Part shown: in pieces, positions 22,706 through 38,400 of the stretch
How positions within the stretch are numbered: the first letter of the stretch is position 1
How the letters are laid out: every line of letters begins with the position of its first letter
Assembly: GCA_932294295.1 (NCBI GenBank)
Contig: OW028573.1
Location: forward strand, 59,621,829 to 59,685,828
DNA: 64,000 nucleotides
From: Alitta virens
Lineage: Eukaryota > Annelida > Polychaeta > Phyllodocida > Nereididae
Direction of reading: 5' to 3'
Translations under genes and position numbers: made by a program
The notes under the pieces: model-generated
What the model was told of the DNA's origin: nothing
The model's input: the letters and a program-made list of their open reading frames with translations, nothing else
The model's database searches: none

Positions 22706-25700
22706 ATGGAGTCACTACTAGCGGCCCACACGTTATTGACTGAATCATCCCCAGCGTTCTGTGTGCTGTTTGGCTTTATCAACTTTCCAAGGTTTCTGGC
22801 AAAGAGTAATTTCATCCTTCAAACTCTTGTGAAATCATTAACATGATCAATTCCACTTAATCATAAAAGTGGGCGTTTCTTGGACAACTACTAAATTAAT
22901 TTCTAACAAATGGATTTTTTATATTGTTATAGTCCAGTTTCATGTAAATTCAATGCAGTAAAATATCTGATCATCAATGTGTTTGTCTCTTGATTTACCA
23001 AGACCAAATAACTGTGCTAGGAAAATTAAATGACTGGATTTGCAATGAAAAAGACTCAAATTTTGCAGAATACTGATCTCAACATAGGCGTAAGACTTAC
23101 TCCTAAAAACTTCGAAATTCTTGCAAATTGATTTTTAACTTTTTGTTGACTTTAATACATGCAGTATGACCCTCTCCCCCTTAATAATTCAAACTTTCTA
23201 CGCATATAGATATCAACATTACCCACGATGCTGAATTTACCATCCATCATGATGATGATGAAAATATGAACTAGAGACAGTGCCAAGGCCTGGTGCACTC
23301 AAAAAGTTCATGGGTAATTGCCTTGACCAATTAAGCAGTGCTGTGATTAGCTCGTTCAAGGTTAGTTCCATCAATCGAGTTCAGGTAGCAGTACTTTAGC
23401 ACTGGATTACCATGATTACTGAGAGGTACGTATAAGTACACAGACAACTGTTTTAAAAGACATTAATATTGAGTCAGTAGTAGATTCATTACATAACTAA
23501 AATAGCTTGGTTTTGAAGTTAAGAGAGAAGATAAAGAGCATAACCCCAGGCATCCACAACTTCTGAGTATTTACAACAAGCTAACATGCATCAGTGCAAC
23601 AACTAAAAACCTTGAGGAATGCAATACTCCTATTTTAGTACCGTTCAAGTACCATTTCAATGACAAACACGATAGGCAAACTGGCAGAGAAAGGTCTTGT
23701 GCATCATGTTCATTCAGCTTCCATTGAAAGGTCATATATCTCAATGGAAATGTCAATGGATTGCCAAACAAAGTTTCCCCATCAATTATTAACATTTGAT
23801 TGCAGTGTTTTTGTGGAGTGATATATATAAATAGCTTATCGTGGAGTAACATGAGGTCTTGGCCATTTATCTTTGGGCAGAGTTGCAATGTGAAAACTTT
23901 GCAAAGTGAAAATGGATTTGATCTAACTGATTTAATGGAGATTTTGTGATTTACTGTGTTTTGTCATTAATGTGTTGTGCCGCGATGGGTGGAAAGTTCG
24001 TTAATTCCCACCAGATTTGGTTCAATCAATTTGTAAAAGGGCACAATCACTCACACAGCTACAGTCTCAGCCTACAGACCCAACTACAAGAGCTCCACAG
24101 GTAGAAGATGCACTCAATATGGGCTCACACTCCGGTGGCCTCTCAACACAGACAGCCAGCCGTCTTGGTGTGAATAATTCAGCTGCAGCTTCCTCTGGTC
24201 AAACAACTCGGTTGATCAGACATAAAATCCCACGCAGCAACCCACAAAATCCATACACAGTTATCAAAGCTAGCTGCATTGGGATAAATCTAGTAACATT
24301 CCACATTCGGCTATCAGAATTGTAATAAATCCAGCTCAGCATATTTCAACAGCATTTCATAAAGCCATGGAAACATGACTAATCTGCAGCAGATGATGGA
24401 AGAGGCCATCACATTACAATTTATATCAAAACAGAAACTATAAATAAACAGCAGAACGACTTCGTCACTACATGATTGTCTCTTGTATCGACGTCATTGG
24501 ATTCTCATGTTTCATCCTATTTAAAGTTAGGAATAAATAAGAGATGAAATTTCTAACAAAGCAATTGGTTTCAAAATAACATCCCATGTACAAATATTAC
24601 CTGCATCACCGACAAGCGACACGCAGTATTCACAATTACAGCTGTACATGACAAGGCAAGACTCCAACAGTACAATAAAAACGTAGGGAGACATAAATAT
24701 AGACATGTCTCGCTTTGAAGAACAAACTTGTACATGTAAAATGTAAATTGGAACCCTACAATCACGACCACCCAATACATATATGCCATATGGCCAATTT
24801 TATTACCACTTTACTTGGATATAAAGCTGAAATTGTAATGAAAAAACGTTGCAGAATTAAGATTCTTTTCAAACATGACCATTTTAAACCCACCTTGCTG
24901 AGGACGAAACCAGATAAGAAAATGTTTCAGAATTTAGACCACCTTGATATTAAGACCACTTCACTGTTTTTATATGGAGGTTTTAAGGTGTCAAAGCCTT
25001 TTCCTTGCTCCATGTCATGGCAGTTGCATCAACTAAAAGTTGCCCAAAAAACCATGGGTAGATTATTTGACGTGGAAGCAGGAAGTGTATGAGACATTCA
25101 GTGCATAATATACTGCATATACCTAATACACTGCCTGACATATGTCTGCATAAGTGGCATTGCATCTGTATTAAGCAGGCAGAAAAGCTGACCTAGACCT
25201 CAACAGGAATGCTGGCTACTGATACCTTGTCAAATGGAATCCCTTCTGAAATCCAAACCCAAAATCCCAACATCATGCCCTCCTAGGATGCTGGAGATCT
25301 GTTGGCATGGCACTGCCAGCTGTCCATCTAAATTATCATGGCACCATGCCTCCAAGAGTGCTCATGCCTCATCAATGCTATGCATGCAGGATAAGATATA
25401 AAACCCAATTTCTGAGGCCAACCCTATAAACAAATCGTGCAATTCGAGGGATCGTCAAGGGTGATACCCTCTTTCCCACCCACTTTTTTTCAGTACACTC
25501 AGTTTATCTCCTTCTGACACAAAGTATAATTGCAAGAGCAATTTTGTGTTACATGTGGTGAAGATGGAATTAAGACCAACGCGAAGCACCGACATTTTTC
25601 GCCAAAGTTTACTTCAATTAAATATTGCGATCACTGAACTCCCATTGGAATAACAATTTATAACTTCAATTTTTTAGGCAAATAATCTTGTTATAGCATT

Positions 25701-27676
25701 ATGGGATAAATGATTCAACTCAACTAAAGGCAAGTCAGTGTCACTTATTCAGGAGTCCACAGCTGCTGTCTTCTCAATACATTCCCCAGGGAAAGCTTCG
25801 AAGAAAGGTACTGGCTGAAACCCCAATAATGCCAAGGATTTGTCATCAATACAAAGACTGGGACACCCCCCCCCCCCGCACATCAATTCGGGTCAAATTA
25901 ATATTGATTTCAACATCAGCCACAATTGCAGCGTTTAAAATGGCTTTCATGCACGAGCATGATGAGATTTAAGGAAAGAGACGTAAATTTCATCTGGCAA
26001 TCTGATGTCAGCCATGATTGCTCCTATCATCACTGATCAATGTGATCATTCGCAGAATCTATCCAGGGCACTTTCCATTTGATGCATCAAAGCAGTGTTT
26101 CCTTCCACCTTGGATAAATCCAAGCTTTCACAAAACAACAACAAAAAACTGAAGGATTTATGTGGAAAAAGAGATGGTCAGGATGCCAGAACTTCCCCAC
26201 AACATTACAAGAGAGATGAACTATCTGGACTGGACGACAATTTACCAGCTCACCATAACACAGGCCAACAAATGCACCACAGGCAGTAACAGCACACAGT
26301 TGGGCTAATGGAAATGCTGAAAGCTTTCGTTTCACTTCTAACAACCATCTAAGCAAGTTTAGAGTATTGGCTCCACCTAATAAATGACAATCACGTGTTC
26401 TTTTTGTTGCTATGGAAACAAATAAGAGTAATTTTCCTACCAATGTGCCAGTGGCACGATACATATATTTTACATAAAGGTAAACCACAGGGCACGTAAG
26501 AGATGGGATTAGTAATGAGATTAGTCACGATCACATTGTCCACACAGAATCCATTGGCAGCATTTGTGGCCCTAGAGAAACAGATTTTACAGAAGTTACA
26601 TATGGATGTGGATGACAAATTTCTGTTTGTGTTCTCAGATTGTATATGAATTCACACGAGACCTTGTGACAAATATACAAGGTGATAGCGATACCAGTTG
26701 TTCGATTGGAATGATGATTGGATCCATGTGTCCCAGTGGTATTGTGACTATAGAAGCAGCAACAACACAACAGATTTGCAGCACATTCAGCAAGCAGTCC
26801 ATTGGTGGCAGATCATACATCAAAAGGGATGTCCATGACACTTGCATTGACAACAAATGCATACAGAAATTGCTTCTAAAAAATGGAATAATGAGACAGA
26901 AGGGCAGCAGAGTGCAGATATTGATCTGGGGGTAAAACATGGTGGGTTGTCAGGGCACATTTGGTCACATTCCCTCCCCAGTGACACGTTGCTAACCCCC
27001 AGCGAAGCAGCAACATTTTTCTAATATTTCAACAACAGATGTGCTGTACTAATACAGAGCAGCAGTGAAAACATCCCTGCTTTCCCAACATTATCATGGT
27101 TATTCTGGCTTCGCCCCTGTCAATACACATTTTGGTGATAAACTTACGATCAAAGGGCGTTCAAATCGCCCAGATCGATCGATATTGGATGAAGCGTGAA
27201 AGGTGATCAAGGGATAATAGGGCGTTTAAATCACCGTGTATAACCATAGTGATGATAGTAGCACATGCTATGAAACTACGCATAGTGAGCACTCATTATC
27301 ATACTACTTCAACACTCTATCCTAATGAACGGCATCTACAATTAGAGGCTGACACTCTCTGGCCCACGACTGCCACCCTTGTCTATTTTGCTGGAAGCTG
27401 TTTGCATTAGCATAAAGAGAGCGAAAGAAGGAAGCTTTTTGTATTAGGTCTTAAATTGACGCCCTTTTTTCGGCAAAAATCGATCACTGCATTCACTTTC
27501 AAGTGAACAGTAGCTTGCCACTTCATGTGTAAATCATGGCAAGTGGCTGCTGCAAACCCCCGTGTGCCAATTATAGGTTGACTATGAAGAGAAATAGGTG
27601 CTGATACTGGGTACTGATGCTGTCCGCACTTCATCATAATGCTCGCATCTCAGATCTGAGATTCTGAGTCATCCTG

Positions 27677-27710
27677 CAGCAGCAATGGCAGCAGCAGCAG
27701 CAGCAGCAAT
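27677..27710. repeat. (CAG)n tract
   Basis: Interrupted CAG repeat with a pure GCA run at 27688-27708, in non-coding DNA. Confidence 0.9.
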
Positions 27711-28111
27711 CTAATCTCCATCATACAAAGGACTTATTTTCAGGACATCTTTAAGGGCAAAGTGAAGGTCAACTGGAAAGGGCAACCAAAGCATAGAAGG
27801 AGTGTTACATGTGCATGTTTGTCCCTAACCATGTAGGATTGATATAATGTGATTGTTGGTCAAGCATAGGAGCATGGCACCAAGTTGTCTACCCATCGAT
27901 GTAACATCCATTGTTCAGTTAGCTGTGCGTGCTCCTCACCTTCCCAGGGCTTTTACGGATGGTGAACTCCGTGTCCTTATAATGCGAAAAAACCCCCTTA
28001 CACCGAAAGACAACTTAACTCACTACATTTGCATTGTATTTGGCTAGTTGCAGCTGTGCTGATGGCTGAGAATAACCCCTCATCTCTGCCTACTGATGCT
28101 GTTGAGGGCTA

Positions 28112-28132
28112 CTGCTGCTGCTGCTGCTGCTG
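28112..28132. repeat. (CTG)7 tract
   Basis: Seven perfect CTG units about 400 bases from the CAG tract at 27677, in the complementary sense. Confidence 0.95.
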
Positions 28133-31100
28133 AAATTAATTGTTGTGGATACAATAAGAACACACGAATTGGAGCTGATGATTCACTGTGCAAAAAAAGT
28201 AGCAGCATTCACATGTTCATTCACCGCCTGGATCAATAGTAAAATAGCACCCACGATTGTAAATTAATAATTGACTAATTCAAGTGCGGGCACACCTGCC
28301 ACTAAAGAACGTCAATCTACCAAACAATACCACCAAAAATACACGTGATTCTATTGGAATAATTCCAATTTATTGGCCAAAACATAACTGTTTCATAATG
28401 TTGCAATTTTGCAAGGGTTATTAATTTTTTATTCTTTTTTTCTTTACACACAAGGCAATCATTCACTCCACACGCGGAGTGTAATTATAATTTGGCTCCT
28501 TTTAACTGGAAAATGAAGTTGGATGGAATAGCTCTTTTAAAAAGCAAGCAGCATATCCAATTATGCTATGAAGTATCACCTGAGGGTAGGCATCCTCAAA
28601 TCGAGTAGCAGCTGTAGCCACCTGGTTGTCATGGTAACTAAAGACGTCGGATTCTTGGCAGGTTGTTACTAAGTTAGCAATATGGTAAGGGGTGCACAAC
28701 AAGGGTAGTTATGAAGTATGTACTTACGATGTGAGTATGTTTTGTCCTGCTGAGCTGGGTCAAAAGGGACAAGAGACTGATGGAGTCTGCGTGACAGATG
28801 GAGCGTCTGGGGAGACCACGTGGGCCTTCATCAACACAACCCATTACTGTCATGATGAGGGATTTAATCATTAATTAGGCCACATCTCTTTGTGCGTTGA
28901 CAGGGGTCTCACGTCAGTGTTGATAGTGACTGATCCGAGTGATCTCTGTCTGATCAACACAGATCAGTACCGAGTGCATTCAAAATGAATCTCCAAATGT
29001 ATGTATCACAATCTATAGGGCAGGCAACTATTGTAGCAGCCTACTGTAGCATACTACAATTTCTGCAAACTTTCTCCTTGAGAAGTGCAATCTAACCCAC
29101 TATATCACTCAGTTGTTACTTTTTGTACTGATTTCATTGACATTCAAGATGAAATAGACACCTACAGACCTCCCACTGCTAGCCAGCAATAATAACTTTA
29201 TCACATCTATAAATGTAAGCTTTCACCACAAACAAGCCATGAAGCAATCTTAAGATTCGTAACAGGGTTCAATACCACAGCATTAAAGGCCATTATCAAA
29301 GTGGACCCTTCGTAAAACATTGTAAAACCTTGGACTAAACAGAGGTTCAACTTTCTCTACTTGTGGCAAGTATTTCCTCATAAGCTTCCGGAGTTTCATG
29401 AGGACTGGCATCTGTTTCCACTAATATTTTCTTGGGTCTCTAAACGTAAGAAGGTATTTTTGCTGAGTGCAAGAAAAAAAAGCTGTAACGACTTGTGTGT
29501 GTGCAAAAGAGCAAGCTTTTTGATTTGTTTTCCGAAGCCTCTCTTCCTGGTTCAAACACATGTCAGAGAAGCACTTGGTTAAAATATAACCTTCACTTCA
29601 GGCAAAGTCGAAGCGGAGACTTCTGTAGCATGCACCTTTAACTCAAGATAAGTACACTGGTCACAAGGTTTACAACACATCCACCTTAGTTGATGAATCT
29701 AGGAATGTGTTATGATGAATACAGTAAGGTGCATATATATTTTTGTCAACGTGATAAACTCCAGGTGTATATACATCTCCTGTGTTACAGGTAAAGAGAA
29801 GGTCAAACAGGGGCAGACAACTAGACAAGGTTCCCAAAAAGACTACATGCAAGCAACTGCAAGTGTTTACATAATATTTATATACACTAACCTATGTTAT
29901 ATAGCTTTCTTGAAAGGCTAAAGTGACTAATTGTGTAACTTTTGCAGTTTCCAGCTGCATGAAACCAACCATCATTTTCAATAACATACCAATGAATTAC
30001 ACATGTTAGGCAGCATTACATGCCAGTGGATTACACATGTTATAAGGCAGCATTACACCTGGCAAGTCTAGTCACACACATGACCTCCACATTACAAGTC
30101 TGTCACACAAGTAATACGATATTTTTCTCCCACTTTCCTTTCAAGAAGTATTACTAGGTTTACGACCAGACTGAATAGAGAGCAAATCTAGGCAATGTGA
30201 ACTGCATTGTTAAGCAGGCCATTCTAAAGTCCTTTCCAACATGTCCTTCATGTACTGTGTATTCATAAATTCATAAAATAATGGCAATATAAAGACTTGT
30301 ATCTACAGCAAGATCCATTACATTGTACAAGTTATATAGGGTCACAACAAAGTTCTCAATCTTCAACCATGATTTGATATCGTGCAAGAATTCCCACATA
30401 CATCCATATACGATTTGTATAGTAAGGAACTCCACTAATAGCTTGAGCTATAGGCCTATATGCTTTTACATGAGGAAACAATTTCGACCAGGCTACACAG
30501 GTACAACGTATACTAATTCTCAACAGTATAGATATTGATACATGGAACATTAAAGACGAAATGTGTAAGGTAATAGTAGCCTATACTGATACTTTATTAT
30601 GCACTCTTTACAGTAAAGATGAACATTCGGAAGGAAGTTTCTTCTTCATTTATTCACAAGAACAATGACCTTATAGGTGAAACCGAGGTCACTTAGGTCA
30701 GGTAGAGTGGTGTGTGGGGGCAAGCCCTTCAACCCAAAGAAGCATCTAACAACCTGCTTGCTACACTTAGCCAAGACTAGGCAGCATCCCCAGTGAAAAA
30801 ATAACACATCTCTAGTTACCTGTTTAAATGTGTGTAGCGAGAGGAAAGTCTATCTTGGGCCAGCATAGAAGCAGCATCAGTGTAGAAGGCTGCATAGAAA
30901 ACAGTCTCAGTTGGGAAGATGCTGTGCTAGAAGCCATCAGCTGTGGGGAATGCAAATGAAATAGCTCCCAGCCAAATTCAATTCTTGCCGTGCTATTGTA
31001 TAGAGCCAGTGATGTGTGGAAAAAAGCCCCAACAACTGCCTTTAATTAAACATGCATGAGGTAAATATCCTGTCTAAAGTCATTGCCTCACTTAAAGACC

Positions 31101-31982
31101 TTAACTGACCTTAACTGCCATTTTACTTAATGCTGTAATAATACCATAACCAGGTGCGAAGTAGCTCGTTAGGAATGCAATTATCTTGTGCGGGGTAAAT
31201 CATATTAAATGCTTAAGCCCTCGGGTAGGGGTTTTAATAGGCTGGACATGACAGATTCGCATCAGTAAAGCCTCTAACTATCTACAATAGCATTCTTTCA
31301 AAATTTTCTCACAGGTAAAAATGGGTTTGGGTCATGTGAAAGCATGTGACAATGAAACGCAATGACTGTGTCCAAGTGTGCCGTTATAATTCATAATCAA
31401 TAGAGGCAGAGGGCATGTTCATGCACATGACAGTGTGTTAAAGCAAATAATCTATAATCCTCAACAGGGCAAACTATGTGTGTAATGATTACCTCTAAAT
31501 GATGATACAACCATCACATGGCTGTTCAAAATAGCATTGTGCTAAATCCTACATGAACTGTTTATTTACAGCATTTAAGACATCAGGGGATTTAATTAGT
31601 CTTTGAAAGACAAACACTACGCACAGCCATTTGTTAAACACTTTGGGTGAGCACTAACAGCGTCAAGTGATAGACCATCCCTAGCTATATATGTGAGCAA
31701 CAGTCTCCACATAACTGGAATACCGGAACATACTGTATTCCCAGACAGTCACTCGGTCAGTGATGGACGGTACACTTTGGCTGCTGCTGTGATCAATAAA
31801 AGACTAGCAACTTTGCCAAGACAACAAAAACATCAATGTGGTGATGATAACACACACAATATTCTAGGAGACTCATTATACAGCTATTCCAATGATTGTT
31901 ACATTTAACTAATGCGAGTTCCCCACTAAAGAGATTTCATCATATGACACTGTATTTAATTTCCCAATGTGTATTCACTCAC

Positions 31983-32480
31983 CTCTCCAATGAATGTGTT
32001 ATGCTTGCCACATGAATAGGTAAATCCAAGAACATTCCGAAACAGGGCAAGTAGTGACCCAGAGACATGTGTATATCCTTCAGTATAACCAAGTGGGATG
32101 CAGGTGAATGAACTGTAGTCTATTTTTCACCTGGTCTAATTAGGGGTTTTGTGTCATCAAGGGTAAGGTAGAGTGAACACCCCCTTGGGTGACAGAGCCC
32201 TCTAGCTAGGGTTCGGGGTGCTTGTCTGCAGGTATCCTTATTCCTCCGAAATGAGATGCAGAGCAATGTAAGATGATGTCAAGATGCTAGTCTGCAGGGG
32301 TGTCCCAGGAGCACTGGTCATTCGTCTAGCCTGTCAACATCCAGGGTGCATGTAGATGCATTCAGTGTCTAGCCTGTGTTCTCATGCACGCCTGTCTAAC
32401 CTGACACACACTCGCACCGAACAATGGCTCCAGATGGCAACTCCCCCACGTGACTACCGCCGACCAATCAGCGCCCAGCC
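31983..32480 (-). promoter_or_regulatory. Candidate SHANK promoter and non-coding first exon
   Basis: A strong minus-strand donor (GGAGAG|GTGAGT) ends at 31983. Upstream, on the same strand, is a GC-richer stretch with an inverted CCAAT box (CCAATCA on plus at 32464-32470) and a CACGTG E-box (32447-32452). This fits a non-coding exon spliced to the acceptor at 22244. No TATA or clear initiator was identified and the exon's 5' end cannot be placed. It is inference from motif arrangement only. Confidence 0.25.
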
Positions 32481-35400
32481 ATGTGCCACAACAAACTAGC
32501 CTACCGACATCATCTTATCCCATTAAATAGAGTTTAGACATCTGTAACCTACTAACTTCCTGAAAGGGAATTAGTAGTACTGGCTGTAACACGTGCTTGG
32601 CACAATGTGTCTTCACCTCCGCATCACTCCAGCATCATACGTTACCTGATGAACGTCTCTGAGGAATCCCAAACTGCACAAGTGATCACATGTCAGCTTC
32701 AGCATCTTAGCGTTGCCATGACAACGCAAGTAAACTCCAATTTTCCAGAACATCAACAAACACCACGTGGCTTAATCAATCACATAAAAAAATGTCCGAG
32801 ATAACTGTTTGATGACAATTACACGTAATACAGTGTTCATCACACTTTTCCCATTAGAGCTCTTTTCCTCAATAAGAGCACTTCAACAATAACTCAAGAC
32901 TCGGTCAGAACTAGAACGATTCCTTGAAAACATGGAAAGACAGCATCTTTACAAAATATCTGACATTCACAATTCAACATAATCAATCCCTATGGCTCAA
33001 ACAGAAGGGTTTGCAAAAGCTTTAATTTCCCGCATGTTTTGATTTAATTAGGAATTATTGGTAATTTGACTTCATTGCAGGGCAAAATGTGCAGACTAAC
33101 CCACTCTGCAGGAGCGTGGCTAATTTCCTGTGGTTAGCCATAGGTAGCCTAGCTTTGCAGCAGGTATTTAATGGCACCCAGGGCTCAGGCAGGGAGCATG
33201 GTTGTGACAGGAATGGCTGATCTTGGCATAGCAGTCTGACACTTGGAACTGCAGGAGACTGCCACTGCCACGACCCCTAGTGGGCTGCTGATCCATACTG
33301 ACTAGGATCAATGGCTCAACTCCACAGACTGGCTGAGGCAAGTCAATTTAATTACTGTGCCACCAGGTAGCCAAATTAGTCTCTGGTTAGCTAATAAGTT
33401 CCTGGTATCCACAATCAATCAATTATTCCAATGTACCAAAGGGTGGTTGTTTATCACATCGATCATCAATACTGTCATTGACTCCTACAATGAATATCGT
33501 TAAACATTTTCTAGTGTGTTTCAAGAGCACTGGAATGTCCTAAGGAGCGCCAGCAATGCTAGGAATGTGGGTACAAGAAACAATGAGTATTACATGCTAC
33601 TTGCCACTGATAAGAGTGAGTGTTTTATGTCCTACTGGTACTAAGATTATGAAGTTCAAAGGGTCATTAGATCACTTGGTCATACATAATGTGCTGGTTA
33701 ACTTCAAAAGTGTCTTTTTACTTCAGAGCAAGAAACAAACAAACCTTGGTGAGGCAGCCAGGCAAAGTGAAAAGATTGTCAATTCAATTGCTAATACTGA
33801 TAAGTTCGATCATTTATCACTAAAGAACAACCACTTCAGATTTGTACCAAGTGTGCTTCAAACCTAGCTATATCTCTGTTACTGTATCATGTATGTAATG
33901 CTTTTCTATACAGTGTGAAATACGGAGCAATATACAAAGGTCTTTGCCATCGTAAGATGATAATACACCCTACAATAATCATTGTCAGGTCTTATGTAAC
34001 CTACTACTGAATTTAAGGCAGACATTTGACGCCTGCCCTTTAAATGACATCACAGACAGACAGATATATTACAAGACTACATAATCTGATAGGCCTACAT
34101 AATTATGAATGTCAAGATAAAGTGCACATATATTATCTTGATTCTTGATGATGTAAGATTACCCAAATTCTGGAAACTGCTTAAAGGGATATTAAAACGG
34201 GTTAATAATTTATGCCAACTTGATCTGAGATAATATATCAAAGGTTTAATCTGCGGATAGATGAAATGCGGATGGTGGTCAGCTTATCCTTGAGTGACGT
34301 GGTCCCAAAATACTGGACGTTAAGTGGCCGCTGATAAGTGATCTTGGGGGACTCCAGGAGGAGAGGTCACTTCCCTTTTCCCTCCCTCTCTAAGCAAACT
34401 AATCATAAAGTGCTAGTGATACCTGCATAAACTATAGGGCTAGAAGGACCACCAGGTGAATAAGCACCCATAAAACGGACCCTTTTGACCCTGTATTGAC
34501 CTTCTATTTACAGATCTGTTTACAGATCTATCTGCACATCTACCCACTACAGATATGCCCTATCACGGTTCCCAAGGATATGGGTTTATAGTTATTCAGA
34601 CCACATTCTCAGGCTAATCAGTTACATGTAGTTTGTTTGCCCACTGATTCATAATCCTCTAATGCTATTAAACAGAATGATTACACAGTTCCGGACAAAC
34701 TGTTTTTGTCAATTCCTGCGGAGTTAAACTGCACCAGCAGGTCGTTTTGTTGGCTCAACCTAATTAATTAAACTGCTAAATAACCCCAAAATAAAGCTGT
34801 AATCAGGTCATATTTGTTTAAAAAGTGCATGCAACTAAAGTAAACCTTCATCTGTCACATCTAAACCTAAATTGCACTTTTGGAAGCCATCAAAAACCGC
34901 CCTACTTGCATTATTACATATCCTTGAAACATATTCAATATTTTCAAAAATACATGAGCCAATTATATACCAGGGCTCCCAGCAAAATATCATCGTGCTA
35001 AGTGGTGCTTTCACTGCAGTGTACAGTCTGAGAGCCCTTGTCCTGGCATGTTACCAGTATTTGGCACCTGGGGGCAGACATTATTACGTTTACAGGTAAT
35101 TACAGAACATTTTCAGTGTGGTCTCAAGCAGAATGATTGCAACTGTATACAGGTGCAGGATTTCACTAACTGTAAAATTACACAATTCTATCTGCAAAGC
35201 AATATTCACATTGGTTAACTAAAGCCTCAATATAGAGTATGGCCTTCTAGATAATATCATGGAATATATAGTAACTTACTTTAAAATTCTTGAGGTATAA
35301 TTTATCCAGATACGACAAGATGATGTGGACCTAAAATGAATTCCACTCGTTGGTATACATCAAAACTATGTGCCCAGTCTCACTTGAAAACCTACCTACA

Positions 35401-38400
35401 AAGGCGAAATGGGATTGTGCACCATTAGGTAATCAAAGCGACAAACCCAAAAAATCATCAAAACAAATTAAGAACTCACAGAGAGCTAATGTCAAACAGT
35501 TTCAGTGCATACTAATGATCAATGACAGAACCGACATGTAATTTTCCCACTGAGGACAATCCCAGGTCAGATATCCATTCAACTGCCATTGAAATCACCA
35601 CAAAGTGTAATAAAGGAGTCATATTTGATTGGTACATTGTCATTTGAAGACCATACGTCAATTGGATCTCCACAAACAATCCAAACATGTGCTGAGGTTA
35701 ACAGCTGAAAGTGCTAGATTGTCCAAACAATGATTCAGTGTCTCTGAATTACCATGGCCTCCACAGCAATTACGACAGGACAAGTAAATATTTTCGAAGC
35801 AATTATTTCCATTATCTCATTGGGAGGTCATTGTCTTGGTTACACAGGATCAAAGGAAACTGAAGCGGTGTCTAATAAACAATTTCCTTATTTACTGCGC
35901 AGCTTCGAAAGCTTGCCAATAGTCATGAAGGTCTTTCGATGATCCATACCAAACACTGATAGCCAGTGCCAATATGACATAAGAGTGACAAGGATGTAAA
36001 TTCAAACAGAAATTGTACCAAACAGACCTGTCCATCTTGCTAGGTTTACGCAAGACAAGGACATGGTTCAACATTGACACTCCCTTCAATGCACTTTTGC
36101 TTTGCTTGACTTGCTCTCCTCAAAATAAACCGAGTACGTTGGGTTTCCTCTTTGAAGATGGACACATCATGATCTACATAAAGCAGTCTGACTCCAGGCA
36201 GTCTGTGCAAATCCATGTAAGGTTGTATAAGATGGACTTTGAGGTTGCCTCAAACACACAAGAAGCTTATTATTTGTTTTGGGGTCCATTGTGGTGTATT
36301 TTGGCAAAGGGAAGCTTTTTCTTTCCTTTCTCATACATAACAATTTGAACAACCCCTTGAAAAATTTCATGACAGAGCGAGAAAAAGGTTTAACAACTTG
36401 GCTGCCCTGTAATATCTCCAGGAGACCATCAAATTACAAGAGAACTGACGAAGGTGGCGAGTCTCCATGGCACCGAGTACAAAAGAACGGGTCAAAGGTC
36501 AAAGCTATAACCCCAACAAGGCTGTGTTACCTTCAATGTCAGCATACAACAACTTCACTCACTGAGTTTTCTCAGATATGTCAAGCAGGTCATCAAAGCA
36601 TCCTCACTACAATAGTCACGAGGGTGTTGTAAGATATCTTTTTAGTGTCAAAATGGTTTCTCCAATTTCATTGCAAAACTCAAAATAGAGTCATTAAACC
36701 TTGAACCAAGTGCAACATGACCTCTGCCTGCACCCAAGACTAAAATTCTTCAAAATTAATAGATTGCATCACCAAACGAGTAAACTTTAGTGACTCCATC
36801 ACACTCAGGTGATACTGAATAGGACCATACCTCAATCACCAAAAGGAATATATTAACATATTTATGATCCAGTTCAGCCGAAAGCTAAAAACAGCTCAGT
36901 CAAAGGGCCAAGGGTCAATTGCCATAAATAAATTTGATCTGGGATTACTGATTAGGTAGGAAGGTATTCACTGACTTCACACTAAATGAAAAGAACAGTG
37001 AAAAAAGTGACAATACAGGTATTCTTTATCTCTACCTAGGTTCAAATTTCAACAGTAGCAACAAACACATGTAATTAAATTATACTTGGCACACCCTGTA
37101 AATTAATAAAAATTACTCTGTTGTGAAAACCCGCATACACTGAACAGATTGAAAGGAAGAGAAAAACTACATATTATTAACAATAACCTGTTGTTACTCG
37201 TACAATGCAGTGTAAATATGGGTTGAGTTCAGTTGTTATGTACCCTTCAGGTATGCAGTGATGTAATGTAATACTGCTGCTTTGAACGTAATATCCATTA
37301 AATTATTGCACTACAGATAGTCATCATGTTACATAGTTCAGGTGATTGTATCATGGATCACTTTTACTGAGATACCTAGGTCTCCTTATCTTTAGTGCCT
37401 CTAGAGTTTTTAATCAAAGGATGAGAAATCAATCGATCACTCCATTCACAGTTCACGTGTCACTTACACTATTCAGATTGTGTGGGAGAAGATTCATGGC
37501 TGTGAAGTGTGAAGTACTATACCACGAAAGGGTAATGTAACATACATCAAATACTGAAAATAGCCATTGAAGAGCAGTGCTAGCATATCCCAATTTTTTG
37601 TAGGAGAAGCAATAAATATCCTTGGTAGAAGCAACACAACATAGAGCCATTACAGCATTACAAGGCATACAACACACTGGTGAACATATACAAGCCTCAC
37701 AACAAACCTGAAAATCTTAAGAGTCTGTCCCAGTCAACTTGACCAAGGTATCCGGTGTATATCAAACAGAGACAATGGCTGGTGATGTGGTTGGTGGCTT
37801 TCCTCTCCAATTGATGAAGTAGGTGTGTTGTGCATTCAAGAGATAATCCACAGCGCTAGATCAAGCTTGATACAGTAGATCCATGCAGATTGTAGAGAGT
37901 CAGAAGGCACGCCTAGCGTAATCCTGGTCCCTCCTACCGGGTCTCACTTGGGACTTCCCTTGTACAAGAGTCACAGGCCAAGCGTGACAAGTAAGAGGCC
38001 CACACAGCCATCAATCACATGTTACACTACATGCATATTAGACATGGCCATTGTAAATATGCAGATTTTGCATGGCCATACGCCATAATATCCAGGTATC
38101 GTCATACACTTGACACAAAATAGTTTTATCCTGTATGAATAATTTGACAAGGTCCAGTTCTAGATGTGTATATATTCCTCCTCAGCAGGTATACACCGAA
38201 TGTCATTACACCAAGTCATCACACTGCGATGTGACAAAACACAGATCTGCATGGAATTAACAAGGCGTACTTTTACAAGGAATGTATTTACAATGTCCTT
38301 GATTCTTTATATCTTAGTCAGCAATTAATTCTATACAAATTCTAGATAATTCTTAACAACGATCTTTACAGAAGCCATCTATTAAATCGCTTCAAGACAT

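Noticed and set aside
26087..26488. 133-codon minus-strand frame
   Set aside because: A cysteine- and leucine-rich translation without domain signs; overlapping open frames on the other strand suggest a chance stop-free patch.
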